Below, piece by piece: positions 1 through 9,583 of a DNA stretch of 35,628 nucleotides. The position numbers were made by a program, and so were the translations under genes. The notes beneath the pieces are model-generated. The model did not search any database and was not told where the DNA came from. It saw only the letters and a program-made list of their open reading frames with translations. Positions within the stretch are counted from its first letter, which is position 1. Each line of letters begins with the position of its first letter. The stretch is taken from assembly GCA_944390775.1 (NCBI GenBank), contig CALXQQ010000007.1, positions 1 to 35,628 on the forward strand. The letters run 5' to 3'. This stretch comes from an uncultured Alphaproteobacteria bacterium. Its GTDB lineage: Bacteria; Pseudomonadota; Alphaproteobacteria; UBA3830.

Positions 1-54
1 ATCTACAGAAACTGTTGCACCCATTAACATAATTGCGGCTAAAATGTTTTTCAT
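1..54 (-). CDS. N-terminus of a secreted protein (partial, runs off left edge)
   Basis: Eighteen codons are visible on the minus strand, starting at the ATG complementary to 52-54 and continuing past base 1. They read MKNILAAIMLMGATVSVD, a Lys-then-hydrophobic stretch typical of a Sec signal peptide. A clear ribosome-binding site (AAGGAGA, complement of about 61-67) lies at good spacing, and a strong promoter lies at 130-158. The leader resembles that of the secreted hydrolase at 15150 (MKNIMLSAILCMGC), so the two may be paralogues, but only the signal peptide can be compared. Function cannot be assigned. Confidence 0.7.
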   Translation of the reverse strand, partial: MKNILAAIMLMGATVSVD

Positions 55-129
55 AATAAATCTCCTTAAATAAAAGTTCTTTTTTCTATTTTACGCTTAC
101 ACTACAAAGACTCTGTTGCTTACAATGTG

Positions 130-158
130 TATATATAGACATATTTATCTTTTGTCAA
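130..158 (-). promoter_or_regulatory. sigma70-type promoter for the left-edge secreted gene
   Basis: On the minus strand a perfect -35 box TTGACA (complement of 153-158) is followed by a 17-base spacer and TATATA (complement of 130-135). This places transcription start near 123, about 70 bases before the ATG at 54. No equally good promoter was seen for the divergent rimP operon in 55-290; that stretch is AT-rich and otherwise featureless. Confidence 0.6.
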
Positions 159-290
159 TAGTTTTTTTTGAAAAAAGATATTTTTGTAAGTGGCCTGTAT
201 TTTATCCCGAGATATGGTCATATGAATATCCTTGAAAAAAGCGGATTTTTTGATTAGCCTTAATGTGGGCTAGTGTTCATGGATTAGGTA

Positions 291-788
291 GTGGATTTAG
301 GTGCGAGAATTATCCAAGCGGTGGAGCAACCATTGCGAGAAAAGGGTTATGATCTTGTTAATGTGCGAGTGCGCAATGTGTCAAGTGGCAAGCGTGGATC
401 TGTATTGGTTGCAGAGGTTGATATTGAGCGTTTGGACAATAGGCCGACAAGCATTGAAGATTGTGCGGCAGCCAGTCGGTTAATTTCTGTTATTATGGAC
501 GTTGAAGATTTTATAAAAAGCAAGTATAATCTCGAAGTTAGCTCTCCTGGCGAGTTTCGTCTTCTCCGAAAAATAGAAGATTATGAAAGGTTTCAGGGGA
601 GGTCCATTCGTTTAGAATGGGTGGAAAGCGAAGGTGTTGTTGCCAAAGAAGAGGTGACGATTGTTGGAGTAGTGCATGAGTCGGATTGTGACTACATAGA
701 TATTTGTCGGGAAAGCGGCAATATTCGTGTATCATTGGACTGTGTGCGGAAAGCTACTATTAAGAGAGATTACGTGGTAAAGGATTAG
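291..788 (+). CDS. rimP: Ribosome maturation factor RimP
   Basis: RimP assists maturation of the 30S ribosomal subunit in the cytoplasm. The 165-residue protein has the family's usual length and order: an N-terminal alpha/beta domain (EQPLREKGYDLVNVRV near residue 12, then the SIEDCAAASRLIS region with LEVSSPGEFRLL near residues 80-93) and a C-terminal Sm-like beta-barrel from about residue 100. The start is a GTG at 291, because the ATG at 279 runs at once into a stop. It is the first gene of the rimP-nusA-infB-rbfA operon, a common order in bacteria, with only three bases before nusA. The ribosome-binding site is weak. Confidence 0.93.
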   Translation: MDLGARIIQAVEQPLREKGYDLVNVRVRNVSSGKRGSVLVAEVDIERLDNRPTSIEDCAAASRLISVIMDVEDFIKSKYNLEVSSPGEFRLLRKIEDYERFQGRSIRLEWVESEGVVAKEEVTIVGVVHESDCDYIDICRESGNIRVSLDCVRKATIKRDYVVKD

Positions 789-791
789 GAT

Positions 792-2297
792 ATGTCTACA
801 GCATTATGGACTGATTCTCGGTTTTATGGAGCGGAGTTACTGCAGGTTGCGGATACTGTTGCTAGGGAGAAAGGCTTAGAGAGGGAAAAAGTTTTGGAAA
901 GCATGGAGGATGCTATTCAGAAGGTTGCTCTTTCTAAGTATGGAGCTGAGCATGATATTCGCGTTACGATAGATCGCAAAACTGGTGCAGTAAATATTTT
1001 CAAATGCATGACAGTGAAAGAGATTGTCGAGGACGAGCATGTACAAATTTCGCTAGAGGATGCCAGAAGGGACAATCCGGATGTTCAGGTTGATCAGGTT
1101 GTTACCACTCAGTTGCCCCCGATTGGCCTAGGGCGAGTTAGCGCTCAAATTGGTCGGCAGGTGATTGTGCGTAAAATTCGAGAGGCTGAGCGCGAGAAAC
1201 AGTATGAAGAGTTCAAAGGGCGCGTGGGAGAAATTGTCAGTGGTGTTGTGAAGCGTGCGGAGGCAAATTCTGTGACTCTGGATGTTGGTCGCACAGAAGC
1301 AATTATCAGGCGTGAGCAGCTTATTCCAAAGGAGAATTTTCGAGTGGGAGAGCGAGTACGCGCTTACATTGTTAGCGTTTCGAGGGAAGAGAGAGGCGCT
1401 CAGGTTTTTCTATCAAGAACGCATCCTCAGTTTTTGGCGAAATTGTTTACGCAGGAGGTGCCAGAGATTTACGATGGTATCGTGGAGATAAAGGCTGTTG
1501 CTCGCGATCCTGGTAGTCGTGCCAAAATTGCTGTTTATACAGCTGATCCGCATATTGATCCCATTGGAGCGTGTGTAGGTGTGCGAGGAGCGCGTGTACA
1601 GGCTGTTACACAGGAGTTGCGTGGTGAAAAGATAGACATAGTTCCATGGTCAGAGGATCCTGCGACATTTGCTGTGAATGCTTTGGCTCCAGCTGAGGTT
1701 AGTCGCGTTATTATGGACGAGGAAAATCGCAAGTTTGAGGTTTTGGCTGCTGATAACCAATTGAGCTTAGCAATTGGTCGAAGGGGGCAGAATGTACGTT
1801 TGGCTTCTCAGCTTATTGGTTGGGGAGTGACTGTGGTGTCAGAGAGTGAAGCTCTTGAAAGGCGCAGTAAGGAGTATCATGCTCGCTCGGCTGAATTTAT
1901 GGAAGCATTGGATTGCGATGAGGTTATATCTCATTTGCTTGTTGCGGAAGGATTCGCTAGTGTTGATGAGCTAGCAGAGAGTTCGGTTGACGAGTTAACT
2001 TCGATAGAAGGATTTACCAATGAATTGGCAGAAGAGTTGCTTTCACGTGCTCGGGCCTATCAGAAGAAAAAGTCTGATGAGTTTGCGGAGTATTTAAAGT
2101 CGTGCAATGTTGATCCAGGGCTTGTCAGTTTAGGTTTGGATGAATCTGTGATGCAGCAATTGGTGAAAAACAAGATTGTTACGCTTGATGGGCTTGCAGA
2201 TTTAGCGACAGATGAGCTTATGGACATGATTCCTTCATTGAGCGAAGAACGAGCCAATGAGATTATAATGGGAGCTCGTGAGCACTGGTTTAAGTAG
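792..2297 (+). CDS. nusA: Transcription termination/antitermination factor NusA
   Basis: NusA binds RNA polymerase and nascent RNA and modulates pausing, termination and antitermination. Domains in order: the polymerase-binding N-terminal domain (about 1-130), an S1 domain (about 137-205, with GEIVSGVVKRAEANSVTLDV), and two KH domains carrying GACVGVRGARVQ near residue 262 and LAIGRRGQNVRLASQLIGW near residue 325. The C-terminal region, from about 365 to the end, contains two helix-hairpin-helix-like acidic repeats (FASVDELAESSVDELTSIEG and KIVTLDGLADLATDELMDMI), as in long proteobacterial NusA. The length of 501 residues is normal. The ATG at 792 follows AGGATTAGGAT. Confidence 0.96.
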   Translation: MSTALWTDSRFYGAELLQVADTVAREKGLEREKVLESMEDAIQKVALSKYGAEHDIRVTIDRKTGAVNIFKCMTVKEIVEDEHVQISLEDARRDNPDVQVDQVVTTQLPPIGLGRVSAQIGRQVIVRKIREAEREKQYEEFKGRVGEIVSGVVKRAEANSVTLDVGRTEAIIRREQLIPKENFRVGERVRAYIVSVSREERGAQVFLSRTHPQFLAKLFTQEVPEIYDGIVEIKAVARDPGSRAKIAVYTADPHIDPIGACVGVRGARVQAVTQELRGEKIDIVPWSEDPATFAVNALAPAEVSRVIMDEENRKFEVLAADNQLSLAIGRRGQNVRLASQLIGWGVTVVSESEALERRSKEYHARSAEFMEALDCDEVISHLLVAEGFASVDELAESSVDELTSIEGFTNELAEELLSRARAYQKKKSDEFAEYLKSCNVDPGLVSLGLDESVMQQLVKNKIVTLDGLADLATDELMDMIPSLSEERANEIIMGAREHWFK

Positions 2298-2307
2298 GAG
2301 GTATGAC

Positions 2308-4902
2308 ATGGCAGATACGTCAAATACCAAAAAAGGTACACTAAGTCTTTCTATCTCCAAGGAGGTTAATAAGGGCGGTGTTGTCGGTACTACCGATAGT
2401 AAGATACGTCAGAGCTTTTCTCATGGCAAATCTAAGGTAGTTGCTGTTGAGATAAAGAAGAAGCGGACACGAGTCAATCCGGCAGACAAATTGAGTGCTG
2501 CCTATAAGGATAGTGATTTGACCGGTGATGAGATGTTGACTCGGTTAAACATTGTTCGCAATGCTCTTAATGATGAAAAAGAGCAGATGGAAAAGCGTCT
2601 TCGCAAGGAGCAAGAATATGCTCGTTTACGTGAAGAAAACGAACAGATGGAGCGTGCTGCTCGTTTGAAACAGGAACAAGAAGCGCAAAATGCTGCTGAG
2701 CAAGAATGTAATGAATCGCCTGCAGATGTAGTAGCGGCTGACTCTGGTGATAGTGTGACAGAGAGCAAAGGAGTAGAGTCAGAAGAGCCATCCAAGGTAG
2801 AAGCTAAAAGTGATGTAGATGATGGTAAAGAACAAAAGCGCGATAGGGGTGAGTCATCTGCGCCAACATCGACAGAATCTCGACATCGAGCATCGTCTCA
2901 TCACAATAGGCGCGATGAGCAAGCGGAGTCTGCGGATGATGATATTATGCAGCAATCTCCGGGGGGGCGCAGAGGCTCAGCCATCAAACGCAATATTAAG
3001 GAATTGCGAGGAAAGTATGCTGCTCATTCTGGCAGAATTTCCATATACAATGCTTTGGACGAAGAGCAAGAAAGGGTAAGAACGTCGTCTAGTCGTGGGC
3101 AAAAGCACAAGAATAGTGCTAAATCTCATTTGGATGAGATAAAGGTGGTAAAAGAGGTTATTTTGCCTGAGACAATCAGCATACAGGAGCTTTCGAATCG
3201 TATTGCGGTGAGCACAGCCACTGTTGTGAAGTCACTGATGAAGCAAGGGATCATGGTGACTGCGAATCATATAATTGATGCAGACACAGCTGAATTGCTT
3301 GTTCTTGAATATGGGCACAAGGTAAAACGCGTTAGTGATAGCGATATAGAAATAGGGTTGAAAAAAGAGGATTCACCGGAAGATTTGCTGCCACGTCCTC
3401 CTATAGTGACAATTATGGGTCATGTTGATCATGGGAAGACATCTCTTCTGGATGCTCTGAGGAAAACAGATGTTGCTTTACGTGAAGCAGGCGGTATTAC
3501 TCAGCGTATCGGTGCTTATCAGGTTGAGATACAAGATGGTCGCAAAATCACCTTTATTGATACTCCTGGACACGCGGCATTTACGGAGATGAGGTCTCGC
3601 GGAGCAAACGTGACAGACGTGGTCGTATTGACTGTTGCTGCTGATGATAGCGTAAAAGATCAAACGATTGAGGCGATTAATCACGCAAAAGCTGCAAATG
3701 TACCTATTATTGTTGCGATCAATAAGATAGACAAACCAGGGGCCAATCCAGATCAGGTGAGGCAGGATCTTTTAAAGCATGAACTCGTCGTGGAATCTTT
3801 TGGTGGCGATATCATGGATGTGGAGATTTCAGCGAAAACCGGCAAAAATTTGGATAAGTTGGAGGAAACTATATTGCTTCAGGCTGATATTATGGATCTG
3901 AAAGCGAATCCTAATAGAGATGCTGAAGGTATAGTCGTAGAATCACGTATGGAAAAGGGACTAGGTCCTGTTGCGACAGTTTTGATTAATAAAGGCACGT
4001 TACGGGTAGGAGATGTGTTCGTTTCAGGTACGGTTTACGGCAGGGTGAGAGCGATTAGGGATGATCGTCGCAATAATTTACCTTACATTACACCGGGTAC
4101 ACCTGGCGAGATTATAGGTTTCAATGGTTCCACAGTTCCAGGGGATGACTTTGTTGTTGTTTCAGATGAGACTAGAGCTCGTGAAATTGCGAATTATAGA
4201 GAGCGTAAGAAGAGAGAGCATTCTTGGGTACAGTCTTCCAAGCGAGTGTTGGATAAAGGATTTTCAGCTATTTCGAATGATGGTAAGCAGAAGATTTTGT
4301 CCGTTATTATCAAGGCTGACGTGCAGGGATCTGCAGAGGCTATCTCGACGAGTTTACAGCGGTTAGAGAATGATGAGGTTGTGGTAAAAATCATTCACTC
4401 AGGTATCGGTGAGATTAATGAGAGCGATGTCACATTGGCGCGTGCGTCTAATGCCATTATTTTGGGATTTGATGTTCGTGCAAATATGCATGCTCGAAAT
4501 CAAATAGCTAACGATAAAATCGATACACGTTATTATTCTGTTATTTATGATTTGATAGACGATGTTAAGGCGCTTTTGTCTGGTATGTTAACGCCTGATT
4601 TGAAGGAAAATATTCTGGGCAATGCAGAGGTGCGTAAAGTATTCGATATTTCCAAGGTAGGTCGCATTGCAGGCTGTATGGTGTCTGATGGCAGTGTGCG
4701 TCGTGGAGCAAAAGCACGTCTCATAAGAGATGGTATTGTCGTGTACACAGGTGATATTCATTCGCTGCATCGAGGAAAAGACGATGTTAAAGAAGTTAGA
4801 TCAGGTTTTGAATGTGGTATTCGCTTGGAAAATTACAACGATATACATGTGAATGATGTTATCGAATGCTTTGAGATGGAGGAAGTTGCTCGACAACTGT
4901 AG
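2308..4902 (+). CDS. infB: Translation initiation factor IF-2
   Basis: IF-2 is the GTPase that places initiator fMet-tRNA on the 30S subunit and promotes 50S joining. I start it at the ATG at 2308 ([10 protein letters not shown]), six bases after the excellent ribosome-binding site TAGGAGGT. A longer in-frame GTG at 2278 would overlap nusA and lacks a site. The protein has 864 residues. A highly charged, Glu/Lys-rich coiled-coil N-terminal region (about 60-280) precedes the conserved [14 protein letters not shown] segment. The G domain shows GHVDHGKT (371-378), DTPGH (418-422) and NKID (472-475), followed by the beta-barrel domains and the fMet-tRNA-binding C-terminus. The rnpM/ylxR gene often found between nusA and infB is absent. 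Confidence 0.97.
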   Translation: MADTSNTKKGTLSLSISKEVNKGGVVGTTDSKIRQSFSHGKSKVVAVEIKKKRTRVNPADKLSAAYKDSDLTGDEMLTRLNIVRNALNDEKEQMEKRLRKEQEYARLREENEQMERAARLKQEQEAQNAAEQECNESPADVVAADSGDSVTESKGVESEEPSKVEAKSDVDDGKEQKRDRGESSAPTSTESRHRASSHHNRRDEQAESADDDIMQQSPGGRRGSAIKRNIKELRGKYAAHSGRISIYNALDEEQERVRTSSSRGQKHKNSAKSHLDEIKVVKEVILPETISIQELSNRIAVSTATVVKSLMKQGIMVTANHIIDADTAELLVLEYGHKVKRVSDSDIEIGLKKEDSPEDLLPRPPIVTIMGHVDHGKTSLLDALRKTDVALREAGGITQRIGAYQVEIQDGRKITFIDTPGHAAFTEMRSRGANVTDVVVLTVAADDSVKDQTIEAINHAKAANVPIIVAINKIDKPGANPDQVRQDLLKHELVVESFGGDIMDVEISAKTGKNLDKLEETILLQADIMDLKANPNRDAEGIVVESRMEKGLGPVATVLINKGTLRVGDVFVSGTVYGRVRAIRDDRRNNLPYITPGTPGEIIGFNGSTVPGDDFVVVSDETRAREIANYRERKKREHSWVQSSKRVLDKGFSAISNDGKQKILSVIIKADVQGSAEAISTSLQRLENDEVVVKIIHSGIGEINESDVTLARASNAIILGFDVRANMHARNQIANDKIDTRYYSVIYDLIDDVKALLSGMLTPDLKENILGNAEVRKVFDISKVGRIAGCMVSDGSVRRGAKARLIRDGIVVYTGDIHSLHRGKDDVKEVRSGFECGIRLENYNDIHVNDVIECFEMEEVARQL

Positions 4903-4906
4903 TTAT

Positions 4907-5254
4907 ATGCAAAAAAGAGTTACACCTCGCAGAAATATGGTTGCTGCAGAGCTACAAAAGATTGTGTCTAGCTTTTTGCTATCAGACGCTCATATGGAGT
5001 ATGGCGGCATGGATCCGCATATGATATCGGTCACTGGAGTGGATGTCAGTCCTTGTTTGCGCCATATGAAAGTGTTTATAGCTCCGTTGAAAGGGGAAAA
5101 AGAGTCCGCTTTGCAGCTGCTAGATGCTAATAAGGCTCGGTTACGCCATTATATTAGTACCCACATGAGACTTAAATATACTCCTGATATCATGTTCATA
5201 CTGGATACAACATTTGATTATGCTCAGCGCATAGAAGAATTATTGCGTACATAG
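4907..5254 (+). CDS. rbfA: 30S ribosome-binding factor RbfA
   Basis: RbfA is a small KH-fold protein that binds the immature 30S subunit and helps 16S rRNA 5'-end maturation. The likely start is the ATG at 4907, five bases after the infB stop (MQKRVTPRRNMVAAELQKIV), giving 115 residues. A longer reading from 4853 would overlap infB and adds sequence unlike the family. Recognisable features are the basic N-terminal helix, ISVTGVDVSPCLRHMKVFIA (strand and KH core) and the C-terminal LRLKYTPDI-like segment (MRLKYTPDIMFILDTTFDYA) ending in RIEELLRT. It closes the operon. The truB, rpsO and pnp genes that often follow are not here; the tad cluster begins 105 bases later. Confidence 0.93.
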   Translation: MQKRVTPRRNMVAAELQKIVSSFLLSDAHMEYGGMDPHMISVTGVDVSPCLRHMKVFIAPLKGEKESALQLLDANKARLRHYISTHMRLKYTPDIMFILDTTFDYAQRIEELLRT

Positions 5255-5359
5255 TGTCATTGCGGATTCATCCTGATGATTTCGTATCTAGACTGTTGTT
5301 AGTTAAGAATATCTTTACTCATTTGTGCATACAATTCCCGTATAAATGGAGATACGGGA

Positions 5360-5929
5360 TTGATTGTTTTAGGTTTGATTTCTGTAGTACTGATATTGGT
5401 CGCTATAAATGATTTTTTGTTTTTTCGCATAGAAAATGAATATGTATTGGCTCTGCTGTTGCTCTATGCAGTTGGATATGTAACTGGAGTCACAGATGGA
5501 AACCTTGGAGAAGGCTTACAAGTCGCTTCAGTTGGTTTTCTCATAACATTTATGTTGAATCGCTACGGTCTTATGGGAGGTGGCGATGTCAAACTCTTGG
5601 TCCCACTATTGTTATTAGCTGGACACAATTGGTCCTTGTTTATCTTTTATGTCAGTTTGGTGGGATTAGTAATCTCTGTTGTTTACATGTTGCTGGGGCG
5701 ACGCGTGTTTTTTATACGTAGGCGTCTGGTGAGATATTTGTGTTTTCGCAAAAAAGAATGGAAAAAGTTTTGGTTGTTAAACTTTGCTTTACTTTCCCTC
5801 AATAGAATAACCAAAAGGTCAGTTGCGTTAAAGCATTGTCAGGGAGACACCTTAACACAGGAAATTCCCTACGGTGTCGCGTTAACTGGAGGTAGTTTAG
5901 CAGTGGTATATGGATATTTTAGTGGCTAG
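5360..5929 (+). CDS. cpaA: Prepilin peptidase, CpaA/TadV type (A24 aspartic protease)
   Basis: CpaA is the inner-membrane aspartic peptidase that removes the short basic leader from Flp prepilins and TadE/TadF-type pseudopilins. Both catalytic aspartate motifs are visible: AINDFLFFRIEN near residues 15-26 and the family signature GLMGGGDVKLL near residues 70-80. The rest is mostly hydrophobic, with about five membrane segments and a basic loop (RRRLVRYLCFRKKEWKK). At 189 residues it is slightly longer than many CpaA proteins because of that loop. The start is a TTG at 5360, with GGAG eight bases upstream (5348-5351). It is the first gene of the tad operon. The prepilins it cuts could include the TadE-like proteins at 33833 and beyond. 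Confidence 0.9.
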   Translation: MIVLGLISVVLILVAINDFLFFRIENEYVLALLLLYAVGYVTGVTDGNLGEGLQVASVGFLITFMLNRYGLMGGGDVKLLVPLLLLAGHNWSLFIFYVSLVGLVISVVYMLLGRRVFFIRRRLVRYLCFRKKEWKKFWLLNFALLSLNRITKRSVALKHCQGDTLTQEIPYGVALTGGSLAVVYGYFSG

Positions 5930-5937
5930 GTGATGAG

Positions 5938-7290
5938 ATGAAGAAAAAAGATGTCCTTCCTGTAGTAATAGCATCGGTGATTGCATTGGTGATTACTGTT
6001 GTGGCCAGGTTTTTAGTTCCAGGCAATTCATCTTCCAATAAATCAGATAGTGGTCGTTCAGGGCACGAGATTTCTATGCCCAATATTCCTCTTATGGTGA
6101 AGGAAACCCAAAAAGTTGAGGAGGTGGACGTATTGGTGGTCAGCTCTCTTATCGATAGAGGAGAGAAGATTTTGGTCGGAAAATTATCATGGAAAAAATG
6201 GCCGAAAGATATAATGCAATCTGATTATATTGCTAAAAACGCGAAAGGTGAGCCACTTAATAATGGAGGAGATTACAAGTTAGCTCTTACAATGTGGGCG
6301 AAGACAGATATTCCTGCAGGTACTCCTTTGACGATTTCAATGCTTTCTAACGAAGATATTTTGAAAAAGGAAAAAGAGGAAAAAGAAAAGAAGGCGGCTG
6401 AAGCTAAGAAAAAAGAGCAAGAGAAAAAGAAGAAGGAAAATACACTGTTGCGAGAAGGGATGCGTGCAATTACGTTCCCAATCGATCAGAAGTCTACAGT
6501 TTCTCGTAGTATGATTCATCCGGGAGATGTGGTCGATGTTCTTATCATGGAGCAGAGAGGTGAGAGGGTCAAGACACACAAGTACAAGGCTCTTACTGTA
6601 TTAGCGTTAGATGGTGAGACAAAAGCAGACATGCAGACAGCTCAAAAGCAAGATGCTTCATTGCTTGGCGGAACTTTGAATAGCTTAGGTGGCATGTTAA
6701 CACCGAAAAATGTCACTTTAGAGGTAAAGGAGCAATTGGTGGATATTATGTTGAGGCAAGTTGGCAGTGGTGGTGTCATTTTGTCTGTACGAAATCAGTC
6801 GGAACATGTCGAAAGTGGAGTTGAAGAAATCGACGGAGAAGTAAAGGATGACAAGGTTACCAATGCTTTTGTGTCGAGTTTAGCGAGCATGAAAAAGAGC
6901 AGTGCTGCCGACGCGTTGATGGATGCTCAGCAGCAAAAAGAGAAAGACGATCGGAACATGTCGATTCTGCTCAATACAATGGCTCGAGTTGGTAGTGCTT
7001 CTAAGAATGTGGTGGCTTCTGGTACTGCAGAAGCAGCATCAACGCCTGTTGTTACCATGCAGAAGTCTGAAAAAAGCGGAAAATATGAAGTTGTGAGTGG
7101 ACGCATTGTTGGTGATGATGACGATGAGCTAAAGGCAGCAAAAAAAGAAGATAAAGCTGTGGTCATATACCGAAAATTAACCCCTAAGTCGGTAGAATTA
7201 GACGAGATGGGGCGCAGGAAGATGGCGACAGATGGTGCTGCTGGTTTAGGTGGAATGTCCTCTGGATCTTATAGTGGTAGTTCTATGTAG
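5938..7290 (+). CDS. cpaB: Flp pilus assembly protein CpaB/RcpC
   Basis: CpaB is a periplasmic, membrane-anchored component of the Tad pilus that works with the CpaC secretin. The 450-residue protein starts with a Lys-rich tip and one membrane segment (about 8-27). A SAF-like region follows (VDVLVVSSLIDRGEKI to the AKTDIPAGTPLTISML segment, about 62-138), then an RcpC domain (REGMRAITFPIDQ, IHPGDVVDVLIMEQ). An unusual block of almost only Lys, Glu and Ala lies at about 141-168, between the SAF region and RcpC, and is probably a rigid charged helix. The C-terminus (from about 390) is Lys- and then Gly/Ser-rich. The start follows AGGTGATGAG, eight bases after cpaA. Confidence 0.88.
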   Translation: MKKKDVLPVVIASVIALVITVVARFLVPGNSSSNKSDSGRSGHEISMPNIPLMVKETQKVEEVDVLVVSSLIDRGEKILVGKLSWKKWPKDIMQSDYIAKNAKGEPLNNGGDYKLALTMWAKTDIPAGTPLTISMLSNEDILKKEKEEKEKKAAEAKKKEQEKKKKENTLLREGMRAITFPIDQKSTVSRSMIHPGDVVDVLIMEQRGERVKTHKYKALTVLALDGETKADMQTAQKQDASLLGGTLNSLGGMLTPKNVTLEVKEQLVDIMLRQVGSGGVILSVRNQSEHVESGVEEIDGEVKDDKVTNAFVSSLASMKKSSAADALMDAQQQKEKDDRNMSILLNTMARVGSASKNVVASGTAEAASTPVVTMQKSEKSGKYEVVSGRIVGDDDDELKAAKKEDKAVVIYRKLTPKSVELDEMGRRKMATDGAAGLGGMSSGSYSGSSM

Positions 7291-7334
7291 TGTGGGTTCC
7301 ATGTGGTTAGTGTGATTGTTTGTGGGAGATGTGT

Positions 7335-8849
7335 ATGAAAAAGAAATTTTGTGGCCAGATAGTGTACGTGCTTGCTAGCATGTTGGTCCCGGGTATGTTG
7401 TGGGCGGCCGATGGTAAATCTAGTGCATCTGTGGCGAAGGTATCGGAGTTAGACGAAGATTTCGAGGATGATGTAGCTGATGAAGAAGTGAGTAAGCCGC
7501 CTGTTGCTCCTCGTGTAGCAAAAGCGAAGTCTAAGCAGACTGCTAAGAAAAAGAAAAATGTTAAGGTGATTGAGGTAAATTCAGTCAATTTTATCAAGCT
7601 GAAAGATGCCGCGAACGAAGTATTTATCCCCAATCCAAAGGTGGCTGACGTTGATGTCTTGAATGAAAATTCTCTATATCTTACTGGGTTGAAGCCGGGC
7701 ATAACTTCCTTGGTTGTTCACAATAAAAAAGGAGAGGTTCTTGCAGATTATCAGATTAGGGTTACCTATCCATTGCAAGAAATCAAAGCAACTATAAAGA
7801 GTTTGCATCCTGATGCGGACGTAGATATTACCTCTATGGATGATGCAGTTATTTTGAAAGGGCGAGTTGCTTCTCCAGAAGATGCTCGTGATATTCAGAG
7901 TATCGTCGCTCATTATGTGACAGCAGCAAAAATCATAAACAAGCTGAGTATAGTGACTGCGACTCAGGTGTTGTTGAAGGTAAAAATAGCTGAGGTATCT
8001 AGAGAAGTGAACAAGAGCTTAGGTATTAACTGGCGAGCTATGTCAATTTCTAATTCGGTTAACGGTTCTCAAGCTGGATTCATGATGGGTAATGTTACAG
8101 GCTTTTTAGAAGCTACATCTAGTATTGATGACATAAAAACAGCTTTGACAGGCAGTGATAGTTCTATATTGACGACCAACGTTCAGGGAGGCCGTTGGTT
8201 TATCCAGGCTGGTGGCGGCAGTCATGTGTCTGCTTTATTGGATGCATTGGCATCTGAATCATTTGCTTCTGTTTTAGCTGAACCGACTTTGGTAGCGCTG
8301 TCGGGACAAACAGCAAAATTTACCTCTGGTGGAGAGTATGGTTATACTGTTGCTCAGTCAAACAGCGATTCAAACACAACTGAATTTAAAGAATGGGGTA
8401 CGACATTAGAATTTACTCCTGTTGTATTGTCTGAAGATCGGATCAAAATAAACGTTAAACCAGAAATTAGTACTATAAGTTCTAAGACTAAAGATGGAAC
8501 TCCTTCTTTGACAACAAAAGAGGCAGAAACGACCGTTGAGCTTGGTAGCGGTCAGAGTTTGGTTATTGCAGGTTTATTGCAGACAAATCGCACAGCAACG
8601 GCATTTGAAACGCCGTTTTTGGCCGATATACCATTATTGGGCGCGTTATTTAGAAACACCTCTGTATCATCTACGGAGAAAGAATTGGTCGTGATAGTTA
8701 CGCCTTATATCGTCAAGCCATCATCGAAAGCATTGAAGCTTCCTACTGATATGGTTCCACGCATGTATTCTCCGTTGGAGTCAATTGTTACGCGGAAATT
8801 CCATAAGAATGTGAAAAAGTGTAACCCTGCGGGTTTCTCGATTAAGTAA
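7335..8849 (+). CDS. cpaC: Tad pilus outer-membrane secretin CpaC/RcpA
   Basis: CpaC forms the multimeric outer-membrane channel through which the Flp pilus exits. I start at the ATG at 7335 (MKKKFCGQIV), preceded by GGGAG; a TTG 15 bases upstream is in frame but less likely. The protein has 504 residues: a signal peptide ending near WAADG (residue 27), a low-complexity acidic then basic stretch, the pilus-secretin N-domain (about 80-150, VIPNPKVADV-like FIPNPKVADVDVL), a BON-like segment (LKGRVASPEDARDIQ), and the secretin core. The core shows VLAEPTLVALSGQTAKFTSG, EWGTTLEFTPVV and LVIAGLLQ, with the final ELVVIVTPYIVKP. It sits between cpaB and cpaD, as in Caulobacter. Confidence 0.94.
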   Translation: MKKKFCGQIVYVLASMLVPGMLWAADGKSSASVAKVSELDEDFEDDVADEEVSKPPVAPRVAKAKSKQTAKKKKNVKVIEVNSVNFIKLKDAANEVFIPNPKVADVDVLNENSLYLTGLKPGITSLVVHNKKGEVLADYQIRVTYPLQEIKATIKSLHPDADVDITSMDDAVILKGRVASPEDARDIQSIVAHYVTAAKIINKLSIVTATQVLLKVKIAEVSREVNKSLGINWRAMSISNSVNGSQAGFMMGNVTGFLEATSSIDDIKTALTGSDSSILTTNVQGGRWFIQAGGGSHVSALLDALASESFASVLAEPTLVALSGQTAKFTSGGEYGYTVAQSNSDSNTTEFKEWGTTLEFTPVVLSEDRIKINVKPEISTISSKTKDGTPSLTTKEAETTVELGSGQSLVIAGLLQTNRTATAFETPFLADIPLLGALFRNTSVSSTEKELVVIVTPYIVKPSSKALKLPTDMVPRMYSPLESIVTRKFHKNVKKCNPAGFSIK

Positions 8850-8863
8850 AAGGAGAGAATAGT

Positions 8864-9571
8864 ATGAAGCATTTGATTAGATTGGTTGCTATGGGTGCTC
8901 TTCTAAGTGGATGTGAGCATCAATATTTAGCGGATGATGGTCATTTTCGTGAAACGCCAGTGGTAGATGCTACTGAAAATAAGCAAACGCACTTTTTACC
9001 ATGTGGAGCAGATTTCAGCATTTCGGCATCATTGCGATCACAGATAGAGAAGATTTTGAAAGATGCTAGGGGGCAAGATATTACAAATATCGGTTTCATG
9101 CTTGTATCTAAGCAATCGATTCCTCTTGAGACGCAAGAAAAAGTCAGAAACACCTTGAAACAGCTGATGCGAGAAAATGGTTTTATTTCCAGTCGTATAG
9201 TTGATTCAGGTATAGCGGTATATGACGATGCACGTACGGGGATTCGTATAGATGTTCTGAGTTATCATGTCACTGATCCGGACGTTGGTACATGGACAGA
9301 GTATGATGGCGATTGTGATTCAAACAAACAGCTGCCGAAATATGGAGCCAGCGATGTATACAATTTAGGACTTATGATTGCGAATAAAGCAGATCTTATA
9401 TCTCCGCGTAAATATAAAGGGCAGGAGGTTGATGGTGCTATAGCAGCGCTTAGCAGTTCTGGAAGCTCTTCTTCTGGAAGTTCATCGAGCAGTTCTTCTT
9501 CCTCTAGTGGTGATAGTTCATCAAGTGGATCTTCGTCGTCTGGTACAGTGGAATCGACGCATGGTATGTAA
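8864..9571 (+). CDS. cpaD: CpaD-like pilus assembly lipoprotein with poly-Ser tail
   Basis: This is the Tad lipoprotein thought to help CpaC localise or multimerise. The 235-residue protein has a lipoprotein signal peptide with lipobox LLSGC, making Cys17 the lipidated residue after Lgt modification (an lgt gene is at 21958). The central region (about 40-185) fits CpaD by position and pattern, including a C-terminal segment YGASDVYNLGLMIANKADLI that matches the family's conserved end. The last 44 residues (192-235) are almost all Ser and Gly, a low-complexity tail not usual for CpaD. AAAGGAGAG gives a strong ribosome-binding site. The family call rests on both synteny and sequence. Confidence 0.85.
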   Translation: MKHLIRLVAMGALLSGCEHQYLADDGHFRETPVVDATENKQTHFLPCGADFSISASLRSQIEKILKDARGQDITNIGFMLVSKQSIPLETQEKVRNTLKQLMRENGFISSRIVDSGIAVYDDARTGIRIDVLSYHVTDPDVGTWTEYDGDCDSNKQLPKYGASDVYNLGLMIANKADLISPRKYKGQEVDGAIAALSSSGSSSSGSSSSSSSSSSGDSSSSGSSSSGTVESTHGM

Positions 9572-9583
9572 AGGAGTCTAAGA

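Noticed and set aside
2278-2307. Earlier GTG start for IF-2
   Set aside because: It lies inside the end of nusA without a ribosome-binding site, whereas the ATG at 2308 has TAGGAGGT six bases upstream.
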